Part shown: one piece after another, positions 14,629-20,832 of the stretch
Layout of the letters: each line of letters starts with the position of its first letter
How positions within the stretch are numbered: the first letter of the stretch is position 1
NCBI GenBank assembly: GCA_016302545.1
Contig: JAEDNK010000014.1
Span: 1 to 20,832, forward strand
Direction of reading: 5' to 3'
Source of the DNA: Bacillota bacterium
GTDB taxonomy: Bacteria > Bacillota > Clostridia > Peptostreptococcales > Anaerovoracaceae
Length of the DNA: 20,832 nucleotides
Notes under the pieces: generated by a model
Seen by the model: the letters and a program-made list of their open reading frames with translations, nothing else
What the model was told of the DNA's origin: nothing
Database searches by the model: none
Program-made: the position numbers and the translations under genes

Positions 14629-15297
14629 ATGAGACAGAATGTTTTAATTATTGATTTTTTAAACAAGTTGAAGAGCTTTTATTTTGCTCACAAGGATAAA
14701 ATAAAGACAGCAGCCCTGCCGGCAATAGTAGGACTTGCTGTTTTGTTTTTTTGGTTTTACGGCTCAGATGACCAGCCGGAAATAAAGGATAATCCAGCTC
14801 AGCTTTCAGCAGAAGAAGCGGGAGAAGCAGAGACAGCAGGACAAGCTACGGTCGGCGGGGACATATTTGTAGATATAGACGGAGCCGTAAAAAATCCGGG
14901 AGTATATAAAGTATCCGAAGGCACAAGACTCTTTCAGGTCATAGATCTGGCGGGAGGACTGACGGAGGATGCATCGACAGATTCTCTAAATAGGGCAGAA
15001 GCTGTATATGACGGTCAGAAGATAACCGTGTATTCATCCGATATGGGAGGAGCTTATTCAGGAGAAGGGGACAGCAGCATGAAATCTGAAAGTGGTATAA
15101 CAGGCGGCAAGGTAAATATCAACACTGCCGATTCCGTAACCTTGCAGACTATTCCGGGCATCGGTCCGTCAAAAGCCGCCAGAATCATTGAATACAGAGA
15201 GAGTCAGGGACGATTTAAAAAAATTGATGATATAAAAAATGTTACGGGTATAGGAGACATGACCTTTGAAAACATCAAGGAATATATCACAGTATAA
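14629..15297 (+). CDS. comEA: ComEA family helix-hairpin-helix DNA-binding protein
   Basis: A 222-residue membrane-anchored protein with one transmembrane helix (about 28-45), an SLBB domain (about 75-138, DIDGAVKNPGVYKVSEGTRL) and a C-terminal double helix-hairpin-helix domain (about 158-222, VNINTADSVTLQTIPGIGPSKAARII). This is the layout of ComEA, the surface DNA receptor of competence. The extracellular linker is long and Ala/Glu-rich. No comEC follows in this window, so a full uptake system cannot be inferred here. ATG 14629 has AAAGGAGG 10 bases upstream, within the hairpin arm. It has its own promoter. Confidence 0.92.
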   Translation: MRQNVLIIDFLNKLKSFYFAHKDKIKTAALPAIVGLAVLFFWFYGSDDQPEIKDNPAQLSAEEAGEAETAGQATVGGDIFVDIDGAVKNPGVYKVSEGTRLFQVIDLAGGLTEDASTDSLNRAEAVYDGQKITVYSSDMGGAYSGEGDSSMKSESGITGGKVNINTADSVTLQTIPGIGPSKAARIIEYRESQGRFKKIDDIKNVTGIGDMTFENIKEYITV

Positions 15298-15307
15298 ATG
15301 GTATAAT
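15280..15307 (+). promoter_or_regulatory. Possible promoter for bofC-like gene and spoIVB
   Basis: An extended -10 TGGTATAAT ends at 15307. GAATA at 15280-15284 lies 17 bases upstream of TATAAT and resembles the -35 of forespore sigma factors (GNATA-type), but the -10 is not a clean forespore match. It is offered as a weak candidate in a place where a forespore promoter would make sense. Confidence 0.3.
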
Positions 15308-15346
15308 TTTTTCCAATTAAGTAAACAATAGCACCGAGGTGATAAA

Positions 15347-15781
15347 ATGTTTACAACGAAAAGAAAAAAGAATTATATGACATTTATATATTCTGCAATA
15401 ATAGTTGTCCTCTGTCTTTTGATAACAGCAATTGCATGGCCAGAAGAGACCACGGCGCCCGCAAATGCCCAAAAAAAGACAGAAACAGCAGATACGACAA
15501 CCCCTCTGCCCGTTGAGCCCCCGCAGCTTGATGATGAAAAAAGGGCTGCTGACGAAAAAGATAACATTTCAGAGAATAATTCAACATATTATTTGGTTAA
15601 GAGGGCAGACGGCCAAATAAAAGTATTTTTTATAAATGAGAGCGGGGAGCCGCTGGAATTGGAAACTACGGAGATAATTTATGAGCTTCTGAGCGACGCA
15701 GATCAGAAACTCTTTGATGAAGGCTGCAGGGTGGAAAGTCAGGAGGAATTGGCCGTATTGCTTCAGGATTTCGAAAGTTAG
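15347..15781 (+). CDS. BofC C-terminal-domain-like protein
   Basis: A 144-residue protein with a transmembrane or signal segment (about 11-30), a Pro/Thr/Lys-rich linker (about 31-78) and a C-terminal domain (about 80-144) beginning YYLVKRADGQIKVFF and ending EELAVLLQDF. This pattern fits the BofC C-terminal domain (a YxLxxxDGxIxVY-type start and a closing DQxLxxGxxVxSxEELxxLLED-type helix). BofC restrains the SpoIVB protease in the space between forespore and mother cell. spoIVB is the next gene, and its ribosome binding site overlaps this stop. The N-terminal domain of Bacillus BofC is not evident. GAGGTGAT 6 to 7 bases upstream supports ATG 15347. Confidence 0.75.
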   Translation: MFTTKRKKNYMTFIYSAIIVVLCLLITAIAWPEETTAPANAQKKTETADTTTPLPVEPPQLDDEKRAADEKDNISENNSTYYLVKRADGQIKVFFINESGEPLELETTEIIYELLSDADQKLFDEGCRVESQEELAVLLQDFES

Positions 15782-15793
15782 GTGACCCGTAGA

Positions 15794-16876
15794 ATGAAAA
15801 AGAACTTTAAAAAAGCACTTGCCGTGTTCGTTTTAACCATTGCAGTTATAAGCGTAGCAGGTGTTTTTGTAAATAATTTTACGAAGACGGAAGAAGCAGT
15901 TCAGGTAGTCAGCGAAAAGGTGCTTGTGCCGGGGGGACAGTCCGTAGGCATACAGATGGACGTCAAAGGTGTGCTTGTAGTCGGTCTTGAAGAAATAGAA
16001 ACCGATGATTCCGTAGTCAGTCCCGGATTTACGGCAGGAGTACAGATTGGAGACATGATTCTTTCCATAAACGGAGAGGACGTATATTATGCTGAGGATG
16101 TGTCGAAAATTGTAAACGAAGTTATGTCACAAAGCAAAGCTTGCGATTTGGAATTGCGCCTTTTGCGAAAAGAGGAGGAGCTTACCTTAAAAGTTAAACC
16201 GGTAAAGGACAATTCCACAGGCGAATATAAAATCGGAATATGGGTGAAGGAGAAAATAGCCGGCATAGGAACCCTTACATTCTATGATCCCGAAAACAAT
16301 GTTTTTGCAGCCCTCGGTCATGGAATATATGAAAGCAGAACGGGGACCTTGCTGGGCGTCGGCAAAGGAAAGCTGCTGAGAACGGAAGTAAAATCTATAA
16401 AGGAAGGCAAGGCAGGAACCCCAGGGGAAATAAGAGGGATTTTTTACAGCGATGAGAAGCCTATCGGAAAGGTTCTTCTTAATTCCGGCATAGGAATATA
16501 CTCAGAAGCCACAGAATACAGCGATTTTGCCATGGCTGAGCCCATAGTAATGGCTACCCGGGAGCAGGTACAGGAAGGAGACGCATATATTCTCACTACT
16601 TTAAACGGTGACAAGGTTGAACGCTTTGATATAAAAATAACCGGTGTAAACAGACAGGATAAACCCGATGGAAAGGGGCTTGAAATTGAAGTTACGGACA
16701 AAAAGCTTCTTTCCTACAGCGGCGGAATAGTACAGGGAATGAGCGGCAGTCCGATAATACAAAACAACAGGCTTGTAGGAGCCATAACTCACGTATTTGT
16801 CAATAATCCGACAAAAGGCTACGGAATATTTGCTCAATGGATGGTAGAGGAAGGTGCTACCTTAACAAATAATTAA
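15794..16876 (+). CDS. spoIVB: SpoIVB peptidase (S55), sigma-K checkpoint protease
   Basis: Forespore-made serine protease secreted across the inner forespore membrane; it cleaves SpoIVFA and so triggers pro-sigma-K processing. In 360 residues it shows an N-terminal membrane segment (about 7-27), a PDZ domain (about 75-115, SPGFTAGVQIGDMILSINGED), and an S55 peptidase domain with the catalytic His in ALGHGI (H176) and Ser in QGMSGSP (S317). ATG 15794 is preferred over GTG 15782 because AGGTGA (15780-15785) lies 8 bases before the ATG and covers the GTG. It is followed by spo0A, the standard order in spore formers. Confidence 0.95.
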   Translation: MKKNFKKALAVFVLTIAVISVAGVFVNNFTKTEEAVQVVSEKVLVPGGQSVGIQMDVKGVLVVGLEEIETDDSVVSPGFTAGVQIGDMILSINGEDVYYAEDVSKIVNEVMSQSKACDLELRLLRKEEELTLKVKPVKDNSTGEYKIGIWVKEKIAGIGTLTFYDPENNVFAALGHGIYESRTGTLLGVGKGKLLRTEVKSIKEGKAGTPGEIRGIFYSDEKPIGKVLLNSGIGIYSEATEYSDFAMAEPIVMATREQVQEGDAYILTTLNGDKVERFDIKITGVNRQDKPDGKGLEIEVTDKKLLSYSGGIVQGMSGSPIIQNNRLVGAITHVFVNNPTKGYGIFAQWMVEEGATLTNN

Positions 16877-17002
16877 CAATATATAGATATATGTTAACAA
16901 AATCTGTTTGTAAAGATATTTCATTAAAGCAATAAATGTAGTAAAATAAAAAATGTAAATAATTCGCCTTTTATGGCGGGTGGTGTGTTTAGGAGGAAAA
17001 AA

Positions 17003-17812
17003 ATGAAGAAAATTAGAATCGGTATTGTCGATGACAACAAGGATTTTTGTGAAGTTGTATCGGAAAACCTCTCTGCCCAGGAAAATATTGAGGTTTTATT
17101 TACCGCTAATGACGGGTTGGAGGCTATTGAGGAATTAAAAACGGGGCAATGTCCCGATATTCTCATTTTGGATTTGATAATGCCTCATATGGATGGCTTT
17201 GGAGTTCTGGAGACTCTCAATAATCTCAGCCTTACCGATTACCCGCGTGTTATTATGACCTCTGCAATCGGACAAGATTCCATAGTGCAGAAGGCCATGT
17301 CCATGGGCGCCCAATATTATCTGGTTAAGCCTGTAAATATGAATCTACTTATAAAAAGAATCAATCAGCTTGACGTAGCTGCCTCCGAAGTATTTTTACC
17401 TTCCAAAGATCGTGGTAATCTAAAAAAGTCTCTCGTTCTCCGCGACTCTCTTCTAAATAATGACCTCGAAATAGACATAACCAACTTAATTCATGAAGTA
17501 GGCGTACCTGCACACATTAAAGGATATCAGTATCTCAGAGACGCTATTTCCCTTGTTGTGGCAAATATGGACCTGCTTGGTGCCGTAACCAAGGAATTAT
17601 ATCCTACAGTGGCATCTATGAACAATACCACACCTAGCCGTGTGGAAAGAGCTATCAGACATGCCATCGAGCTGGCGTGGAATAGGGGAAAGCTTGAAAC
17701 CCTGGACGCACTCTTTGGCTATACCGTGCAGAACGACAAGGGAAAGCCTACAAATTCGGAATTCATCGCCATAATAGCCGACAAGCTCAGGCTTGAAAGA
17801 AAGGTCGGTTAG
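17003..17812 (+). CDS. spo0A: Sporulation master regulator Spo0A
   Basis: Response regulator of 269 residues that starts sporulation. The receiver domain (1-120 or so) has the acidic pair D10-D11, phospho-acceptor D57 in ILDLIMP, T/S in VIMTSA and K in YYLVKP. The C-terminal DNA-binding domain (about 150-269) contains the conserved HEVGVPAHIKGYQYLR and the recognition segment NTTPSRVERAIRHAIELAWNRG. AGGAGG at 16991-16996 sets ATG 17003. In the 126 bases before it I see no clear sigma-H promoter and no 0A box (TGNCGAA); only AT-rich sequence and a 4-bp CGCC/GGCG hairpin. Confidence 0.98.
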   Translation: MKKIRIGIVDDNKDFCEVVSENLSAQENIEVLFTANDGLEAIEELKTGQCPDILILDLIMPHMDGFGVLETLNNLSLTDYPRVIMTSAIGQDSIVQKAMSMGAQYYLVKPVNMNLLIKRINQLDVAASEVFLPSKDRGNLKKSLVLRDSLLNNDLEIDITNLIHEVGVPAHIKGYQYLRDAISLVVANMDLLGAVTKELYPTVASMNNTTPSRVERAIRHAIELAWNRGKLETLDALFGYTVQNDKGKPTNSEFIAIIADKLRLERKVG

Positions 17813-17815
17813 TCC

Positions 17816-17843
17816 TTGAAAAATCCTCAATTTATGATATACT
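17816..17843 (+). promoter_or_regulatory. Promoter for the DUF896 gene
   Basis: TTGAAA at 17816-17821, 16-base spacer, TATACT at 17838-17843 preceded by TGA, giving an extended -10. It lies directly after the spo0A stop. Confidence 0.65.
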
Positions 17844-17867
17844 ATATCTGCAATTGGAGGTAATGTA

Positions 17868-18068
17868 ATGGCGATAACACAGGAAATGATAGACAGAATA
17901 AACGAGCTGGCAAAAAAGAAAAAGGCAGAAGGTCTTACCGAAGAGGAGGCTGCCGAGCAGAAGGTTCTTTACAGGGAATACATCGATGCTTTTAAGGCCA
18001 ACCTCAGGGCGCAGCTCGAAATGATTGAAGTAGTTGAGGAATTCGAAAGCGAAAATAAATTTAACTGA
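17868..18068 (+). CDS. DUF896 (YnzC-like) small protein
   Basis: A 66-residue, highly charged helical protein. It has the typical DUF896 start MxITxExIxRINELAKKKKxEGLTEEE and the EQxxLRxEYI-like segment. The function is not firmly known; the Bacillus relative YnzC forms a two-helix hairpin and family members have been linked to the SOS and cell-division region. The start has GGAGGT 9 to 10 bases upstream. It appears to be a single-gene unit between its own promoter and the terminator at 18093. Confidence 0.92.
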   Translation: MAITQEMIDRINELAKKKKAEGLTEEEAAEQKVLYREYIDAFKANLRAQLEMIEVVEEFESENKFN

Positions 18069-18092
18069 CAACATGAAAAATAAAAAAACGAT

Positions 18093-18127
18093 AGGCCCGG
18101 GATTTTGACAAATTTCTCGGGTCTTTT
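18093..18127 (+). terminator. Intrinsic terminator after DUF896
   Basis: AGGCCCGGGA (18093-18102) pairs with TCTCGGGTCT (18115-18124) over 10 bp including two G-U pairs, with a 12-base loop and a T-run through 18127. The loop contains TTGACA, the -35 of the next promoter. Confidence 0.85.
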
Positions 18128-18134
18128 GTAATAT
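18105..18134 (+). promoter_or_regulatory. Promoter for the secreted-protein gene, nested in a terminator
   Basis: TTGACA at 18105-18110 lies in the terminator loop; TAATAT at 18129-18134 follows after an 18-base spacer. TATAGT at 18132-18137 is an overlapping but worse-spaced choice. The gene starts at 18162. Confidence 0.6.
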
Positions 18135-18161
18135 AGTGTAAGTGCAAAAGGGGGACAAACT

Positions 18162-18605
18162 ATGAAGCCTATGAGACACTTACCGAAAAAACTGGCTGTT
18201 CTGCCGGTTGTGCTGCTTTTTTCCACTATTATGGCATCCGGTACGGGACCTGAAGGGGAGATTTCTGCACTGGTCAGACAGAGGACCGACGCCATGAACG
18301 AATATTTCTGCGGACAAATTCTATATAAAGAAGCCGCCGAAAGAATTGAGCAGGCAGAAACGGGAAGACTTCTTAATGAAGACCTGACAGCGATGAGAGA
18401 TTTTTTTCAGACGGATATTGAAGAAATTACAGACTATAAAATAAAGGCAGTAGATATAACGGATATAGATGAAACATTGATTTGCGCCGTCGTAACTATT
18501 GAGTGGGAGCTTTATGGAACAAACGGGAAGGAGCACATGGAGGAGATTTACAGCGTCATTGCCCAAAAGCAGGAAAATTCATATAAGCTCGTGCAATTTT
18601 TTTAA
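18162..18605 (+). CDS. Secreted or membrane-anchored protein of unknown function
   Basis: A 147-residue protein that I do not recognise. It opens with a basic stretch (KPMRHLPKK) and a hydrophobic segment (about 11-27), consistent with a signal peptide or anchor; there is no lipoprotein Cys. The rest alternates a helical region (about 35-85, Glu-rich) with three strand-like stretches (ITDYKIKAVDITDI, LICAVVTIEWELYG, EEIYSVIAQKQENSYKLVQF). This resembles the small alpha+beta folds of NTF2/DUF4829-like extracytoplasmic proteins, but no family match is claimed. AGGGGG lies 8 to 9 bases before ATG 18162. Its position after spo0A and DUF896 gives no clear job. Confidence 0.75.
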   Translation: MKPMRHLPKKLAVLPVVLLFSTIMASGTGPEGEISALVRQRTDAMNEYFCGQILYKEAAERIEQAETGRLLNEDLTAMRDFFQTDIEEITDYKIKAVDITDIDETLICAVVTIEWELYGTNGKEHMEEIYSVIAQKQENSYKLVQFF

Positions 18606-18614
18606 CTATAACTG

Positions 18615-18642
18615 TTTAAAAAAGCTGATTTTTTGGTATAAT
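18615..18642 (+). promoter_or_regulatory. Promoter for iscS-iscU-mnmA
   Basis: Extended -10 TGGTATAAT at 18634-18642 with a poor -35 (TTTAAA, 18615-18620, 16-base spacer). The transcript would begin with a short inverted repeat GATTTT/AAAATC (about 18653-18668) before the AAGGAG at 18670-18675. Confidence 0.6.
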
Positions 18643-18682
18643 GAAAAAAGTCGATTTTTATCAAAATCAAAGGAGCAAAAAT

Positions 18683-19852
18683 ATGAGAAATGTATATTTA
18701 GACTATTCTGCTACGACTCCTGTTAAAGAAGAAGTCTTAAAAGAAATGATTCCTTATTTTACCGAAAAATTCGGTAATCCTTCAAGTTTATATGATAAAG
18801 GCCTTGAGGCCAAAGATGCAGTCAACCATGCCAGAGAACAGGTGGCTGCACTTATAAACGCCGAGCCGAGAGAGGTATTCTTTACCGCCGGCGGCACAGA
18901 AGCAGACAACTGGGCTGTCTTCGGAGTATGTGACAAGCTTAAAGAAAAAGGAAATCACATTATAACAACCAAGATAGAGCACCATGCAATGCTCCATTCC
19001 TGCGATTTCCTTGAAAAACAAGGGTTTGATGTTACTTATCTGGATATTGACAAGGACGGCAGAGTCGATCTGGATCAGCTTAAGAACTCTATCACTGATA
19101 AAACCATACTTATCAGTGTAATGATGATTAACAATGAAATCGGGACACTGCAGCCGATTAAGGAGATTGCTGAAATTGCAAAGGCGCATAAGATTATTTT
19201 CCACACTGACGCTGTACAGGCTCTTGGCAATGTACCGATTGATGTCAAAGAACTTGGAGTTGACCTGATGAGTATGTCTTCTCATAAGATTTACGGGCCT
19301 AAGGGAGAGGGTGCACTCTTTATCAGAAAAGGTCTTAGAATATCCAATTACCTTCACGGCGGAGCACAGGAAAGCGGAAGAAGAGCCGGAACTGAGAATC
19401 TGACAGGCATTGTTGGATTCGGCAAAGCGGCAGAGCTGGCAAGAGTTCATTTCGATGAACATGTAAAGCACTGCAGTGAGCTTAGGAATTACCTTGTGGA
19501 CAGAGTCCTTAAGGAAATACCTGATACTATTCTCAACGGGACAATGGACGGCCGTCATCCGGGAAACGCAAACATTACATTTAAATATATTGAGGGTGAG
19601 AGCATCCTGCTTTTGCTTAACCAGTTCGGAATCAGTGTATCAACAGGTTCTGCCTGCTCATCAAAGTCTCTGGAACCTTCTCATGTCCTTACAGCACTGG
19701 GAGTTCCTGTAGAGATGATTCACGGTACCGTCAGATTCACCGTAGGAGATTTTACAACTAAAGAAGATATTGATTATGTAGTTGATTCACTTAAGAATAT
19801 TGTGACAAAGCTCCGTGAGCTGTCACCTATTAATGAAAAGAAAGGCTGGTAA
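18683..19852 (+). CDS. iscS: Cysteine desulfurase IscS/NifS
   Basis: PLP enzyme of 389 residues that takes sulfur from cysteine and holds it as a persulfide for Fe-S cluster and tRNA thiolation. The PLP lysine is K202 in SSHKIYGPKG, and the catalytic Cys is C325 in TGSACSSKS. The N terminus YLDYSATTP and FTAGGTEADNWA are family hallmarks. ATG 18683 is chosen because AAGGAG is 7 bases upstream; an in-frame ATG at 18641 overlaps the -10 box and cannot be translated from that promoter. The following iscU and mnmA supply an Fe-S scaffold and a tRNA acceptor. No iscR lies directly upstream. Confidence 0.97.
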   Translation: MRNVYLDYSATTPVKEEVLKEMIPYFTEKFGNPSSLYDKGLEAKDAVNHAREQVAALINAEPREVFFTAGGTEADNWAVFGVCDKLKEKGNHIITTKIEHHAMLHSCDFLEKQGFDVTYLDIDKDGRVDLDQLKNSITDKTILISVMMINNEIGTLQPIKEIAEIAKAHKIIFHTDAVQALGNVPIDVKELGVDLMSMSSHKIYGPKGEGALFIRKGLRISNYLHGGAQESGRRAGTENLTGIVGFGKAAELARVHFDEHVKHCSELRNYLVDRVLKEIPDTILNGTMDGRHPGNANITFKYIEGESILLLLNQFGISVSTGSACSSKSLEPSHVLTALGVPVEMIHGTVRFTVGDFTTKEDIDYVVDSLKNIVTKLRELSPINEKKGW

Positions 19853-19857
19853 CATAT

Positions 19858-20307
19858 ATGGCATTATATAACGACATTGTAATGGAACATTTTCTTAATC
19901 CTAAAAATGTAGGAGATATGGAAAACCCTGACGGTACAGGTGTTTACGGAAGTCCTGTGTGCGGAGACATGATGCAGATTCAGATAAAGGTTGAAAACGA
20001 TGTAATCACTGATGCAAAGTTCAAGACCTTCGGATGCGGTTCTGCTATTGCATCCTCCAGCATGGCCACTTCTATGATTATCGGAAAGACTGTCGAAGAG
20101 GCTCTGGAAATCACTAACAAGCAGATTATCGACGAGCTGGGAGGACTTCCTCCTGTAAAGGTACACTGCTCAGTACTTGCTGACAGAGCAATTAAGAATG
20201 CTATCTATGATTACGCACAAAAGAACGGTAAGACATATGCCGCTCTTGAAGGCTACGATCCTAATGCAGACGATGATGAGGATGAACATGGGGCAGTTGA
20301 AGAATAA
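19858..20307 (+). CDS. iscU: Fe-S cluster scaffold IscU/NifU N-terminal type
   Basis: Scaffold protein of 149 residues on which 2Fe-2S clusters are built with sulfur from IscS. The three cluster ligands are C35 (PVCGD), C60 (FGCGS) and C104 (VHCSV), with the conserved D37 that makes the bound cluster labile. No C-terminal NfU or central ferredoxin-like domain is present, so it is IscU-sized. The tail is acidic (DPNADDDEDEHGAVEE). It starts 5 bases after iscS ends, and the last 20 bases overlap mnmA in another frame, so the three genes form one operon. Confidence 0.95.
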   Translation: MALYNDIVMEHFLNPKNVGDMENPDGTGVYGSPVCGDMMQIQIKVENDVITDAKFKTFGCGSAIASSSMATSMIIGKTVEEALEITNKQIIDELGGLPPVKVHCSVLADRAIKNAIYDYAQKNGKTYAALEGYDPNADDDEDEHGAVEE

Positions 20308-20832
20308 AGTAGTTGGGCTTGATAAAACTAAAGTATTGCTTGGTTTAAGCGGCGGGGTGGACAGCACTGCCGCTGCTTTGTTATTGAAAGAAAAAGGCTT
20401 CGAAGTAACAGGATTTTATTTTGATGTTACGGGAGAAAACGAGCAGGGCAGGGATGATGCCCGCAAGGTAGCTGAGCAGCTGGGTATTGAGCTTATCTGT
20501 GCGGATGTTTCCGCCGAATTCGGAGAAAAAGTCATCGGTAATTTCTGCTCTGAGTATTTATGCGGCAGGACACCTAATCCCTGCGTGGTTTGCAACCCAA
20601 ACATAAAATTTAAAAAGCTTATTGAGACTGCAGACAGCATCGGGGCATACTATATTGCAACGGGACATTACTGCAGAATTCACCGTGATGATGAAACCGG
20701 GGCATGTTATGTGTCCAGAGCAGCTAATGAAAAAAAAGACCAGTCATATATGCTGTATCGTCTCGGTCAGGATGTTCTGAGCCGCCTTATTTTCCCTTTA
20801 GGCGAGTTTTTAAGCAAGGATGAAACCAGAGA
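20288..20832 (+). CDS. mnmA: tRNA-specific 2-thiouridylase MnmA (3' partial)
   Basis: Enzyme that thiolates uridine 34 of Lys, Glu and Gln tRNAs using sulfur from IscS. The frame is open to the end of the window (181 codons visible). Motifs: PP-loop SGGVDS at residues 21-26, catalytic Cys C102 in GRTPNPCVVCN, ATGHYCRI, and KDQSYML. The second catalytic Cys lies beyond the window. GAGG (20278-20281) is 6 bases before ATG 20288, inside iscU. The segment between the PP-loop strand (GFYFDVTG) and DDARKVAEQLGI is shorter than in common MnmA, which has a longer insert with a CC motif here. The iscS-iscU-mnmA order supports the assignment. Confidence 0.93.
   Translation, partial: MGQLKNKVVGLDKTKVLLGLSGGVDSTAAALLLKEKGFEVTGFYFDVTGENEQGRDDARKVAEQLGIELICADVSAEFGEKVIGNFCSEYLCGRTPNPCVVCNPNIKFKKLIETADSIGAYYIATGHYCRIHRDDETGACYVSRAANEKKDQSYMLYRLGQDVLSRLIFPLGEFLSKDETR

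Noticed and set aside
16973..17002. Upstream start for Spo0A giving MAGGVFRRKK before the usual start
   Set aside because: AGGAGG at 16991-16996 would be inside the coding region; ATG 17003 gives the conserved Spo0A N terminus.
16877..17002. Sigma-H promoter or Spo0A boxes upstream of spo0A
   Set aside because: I looked for TGNCGAA and for sigma-H-like -35/-10 pairs and found no acceptable match in these 126 bases.
18641..18682. Upstream start for IscS
   Set aside because: The ATG at 18641 overlaps the -10 box and has no ribosome binding site; ATG 18683 has AAGGAG at the right distance.

Overview
The window reads as a continuous stretch of chromosome from an anaerobic, endospore-forming Clostridia-type Firmicute. 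The evidence is Spo0A, SpoIVB and a BofC-like protein, strong AGGAGG ribosome binding sites, consensus sigma-A promoters, a Firmicutes-type GAAC-N4-GTTC SOS box at recA, and the TIGR03960/TIGR03936 radical-SAM pair. I cannot name the genus; an Anaerovoracaceae-like lineage is only a guess. All convincing genes are on the + strand. No tRNA, rRNA, CRISPR array or insertion sequence was seen.

Layout. 1-7170: a tight operon of ftsK/spoIIIE (5' end outside the window), rimO and pgsA, then a three-gene AT-rich cassette (DUF3791 / DUF3990 / DUF3791-like), then cinA and an AlkD-type DNA glycosylase. 7171-8420: recA with two tandem promoters and an SOS box. 8421-10761: rplU (promoter, probable L21 leader), rpmA, a terminator, and obg. 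10762-14570: a SpoIVFA/LytM-like membrane protein, an HD-domain hydrolase, and the TIGR03960 radical SAM protein with its DUF2344 partner. 14571-17812: comEA, a bofC-like gene, spoIVB and spo0A. 17813-18605: DUF896 and a secreted protein of unknown function. 18606-20832: iscS, iscU and mnmA (3' end outside the window), the sulfur-transfer route to tRNA 2-thiouridine.

How the genes fit together. Three themes recur: DNA translocation and repair (FtsK, CinA, AlkD, RecA), ribosome biogenesis and modification (RimO, L21, L27, Obg, MnmA), and sporulation signalling (Spo0A, SpoIVB, BofC-like, possible SpoIVFA-like). The best candidate for an undescribed system is the 4316-5237 cassette. A putative ADP-ribosyltransferase-fold protein is flanked by two small related partners. 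All genes are joined by 4-base ATGA overlaps, including the join to cinA, and the central gene is about 35% GC against about 48% in neighbouring cinA (hand counts of 420 bases each). It looks like an acquired toxin-antitoxin-like or defence module fitted into a housekeeping operon. Other notable points are an L21 with a C-terminal helix-extension-helix tail, an L27 that lacks the Firmicutes N-terminal extension together with a missing prp/ysxB gene, a bofC-spoIVB gene pair, and two places where a hairpin and a promoter share the same bases.
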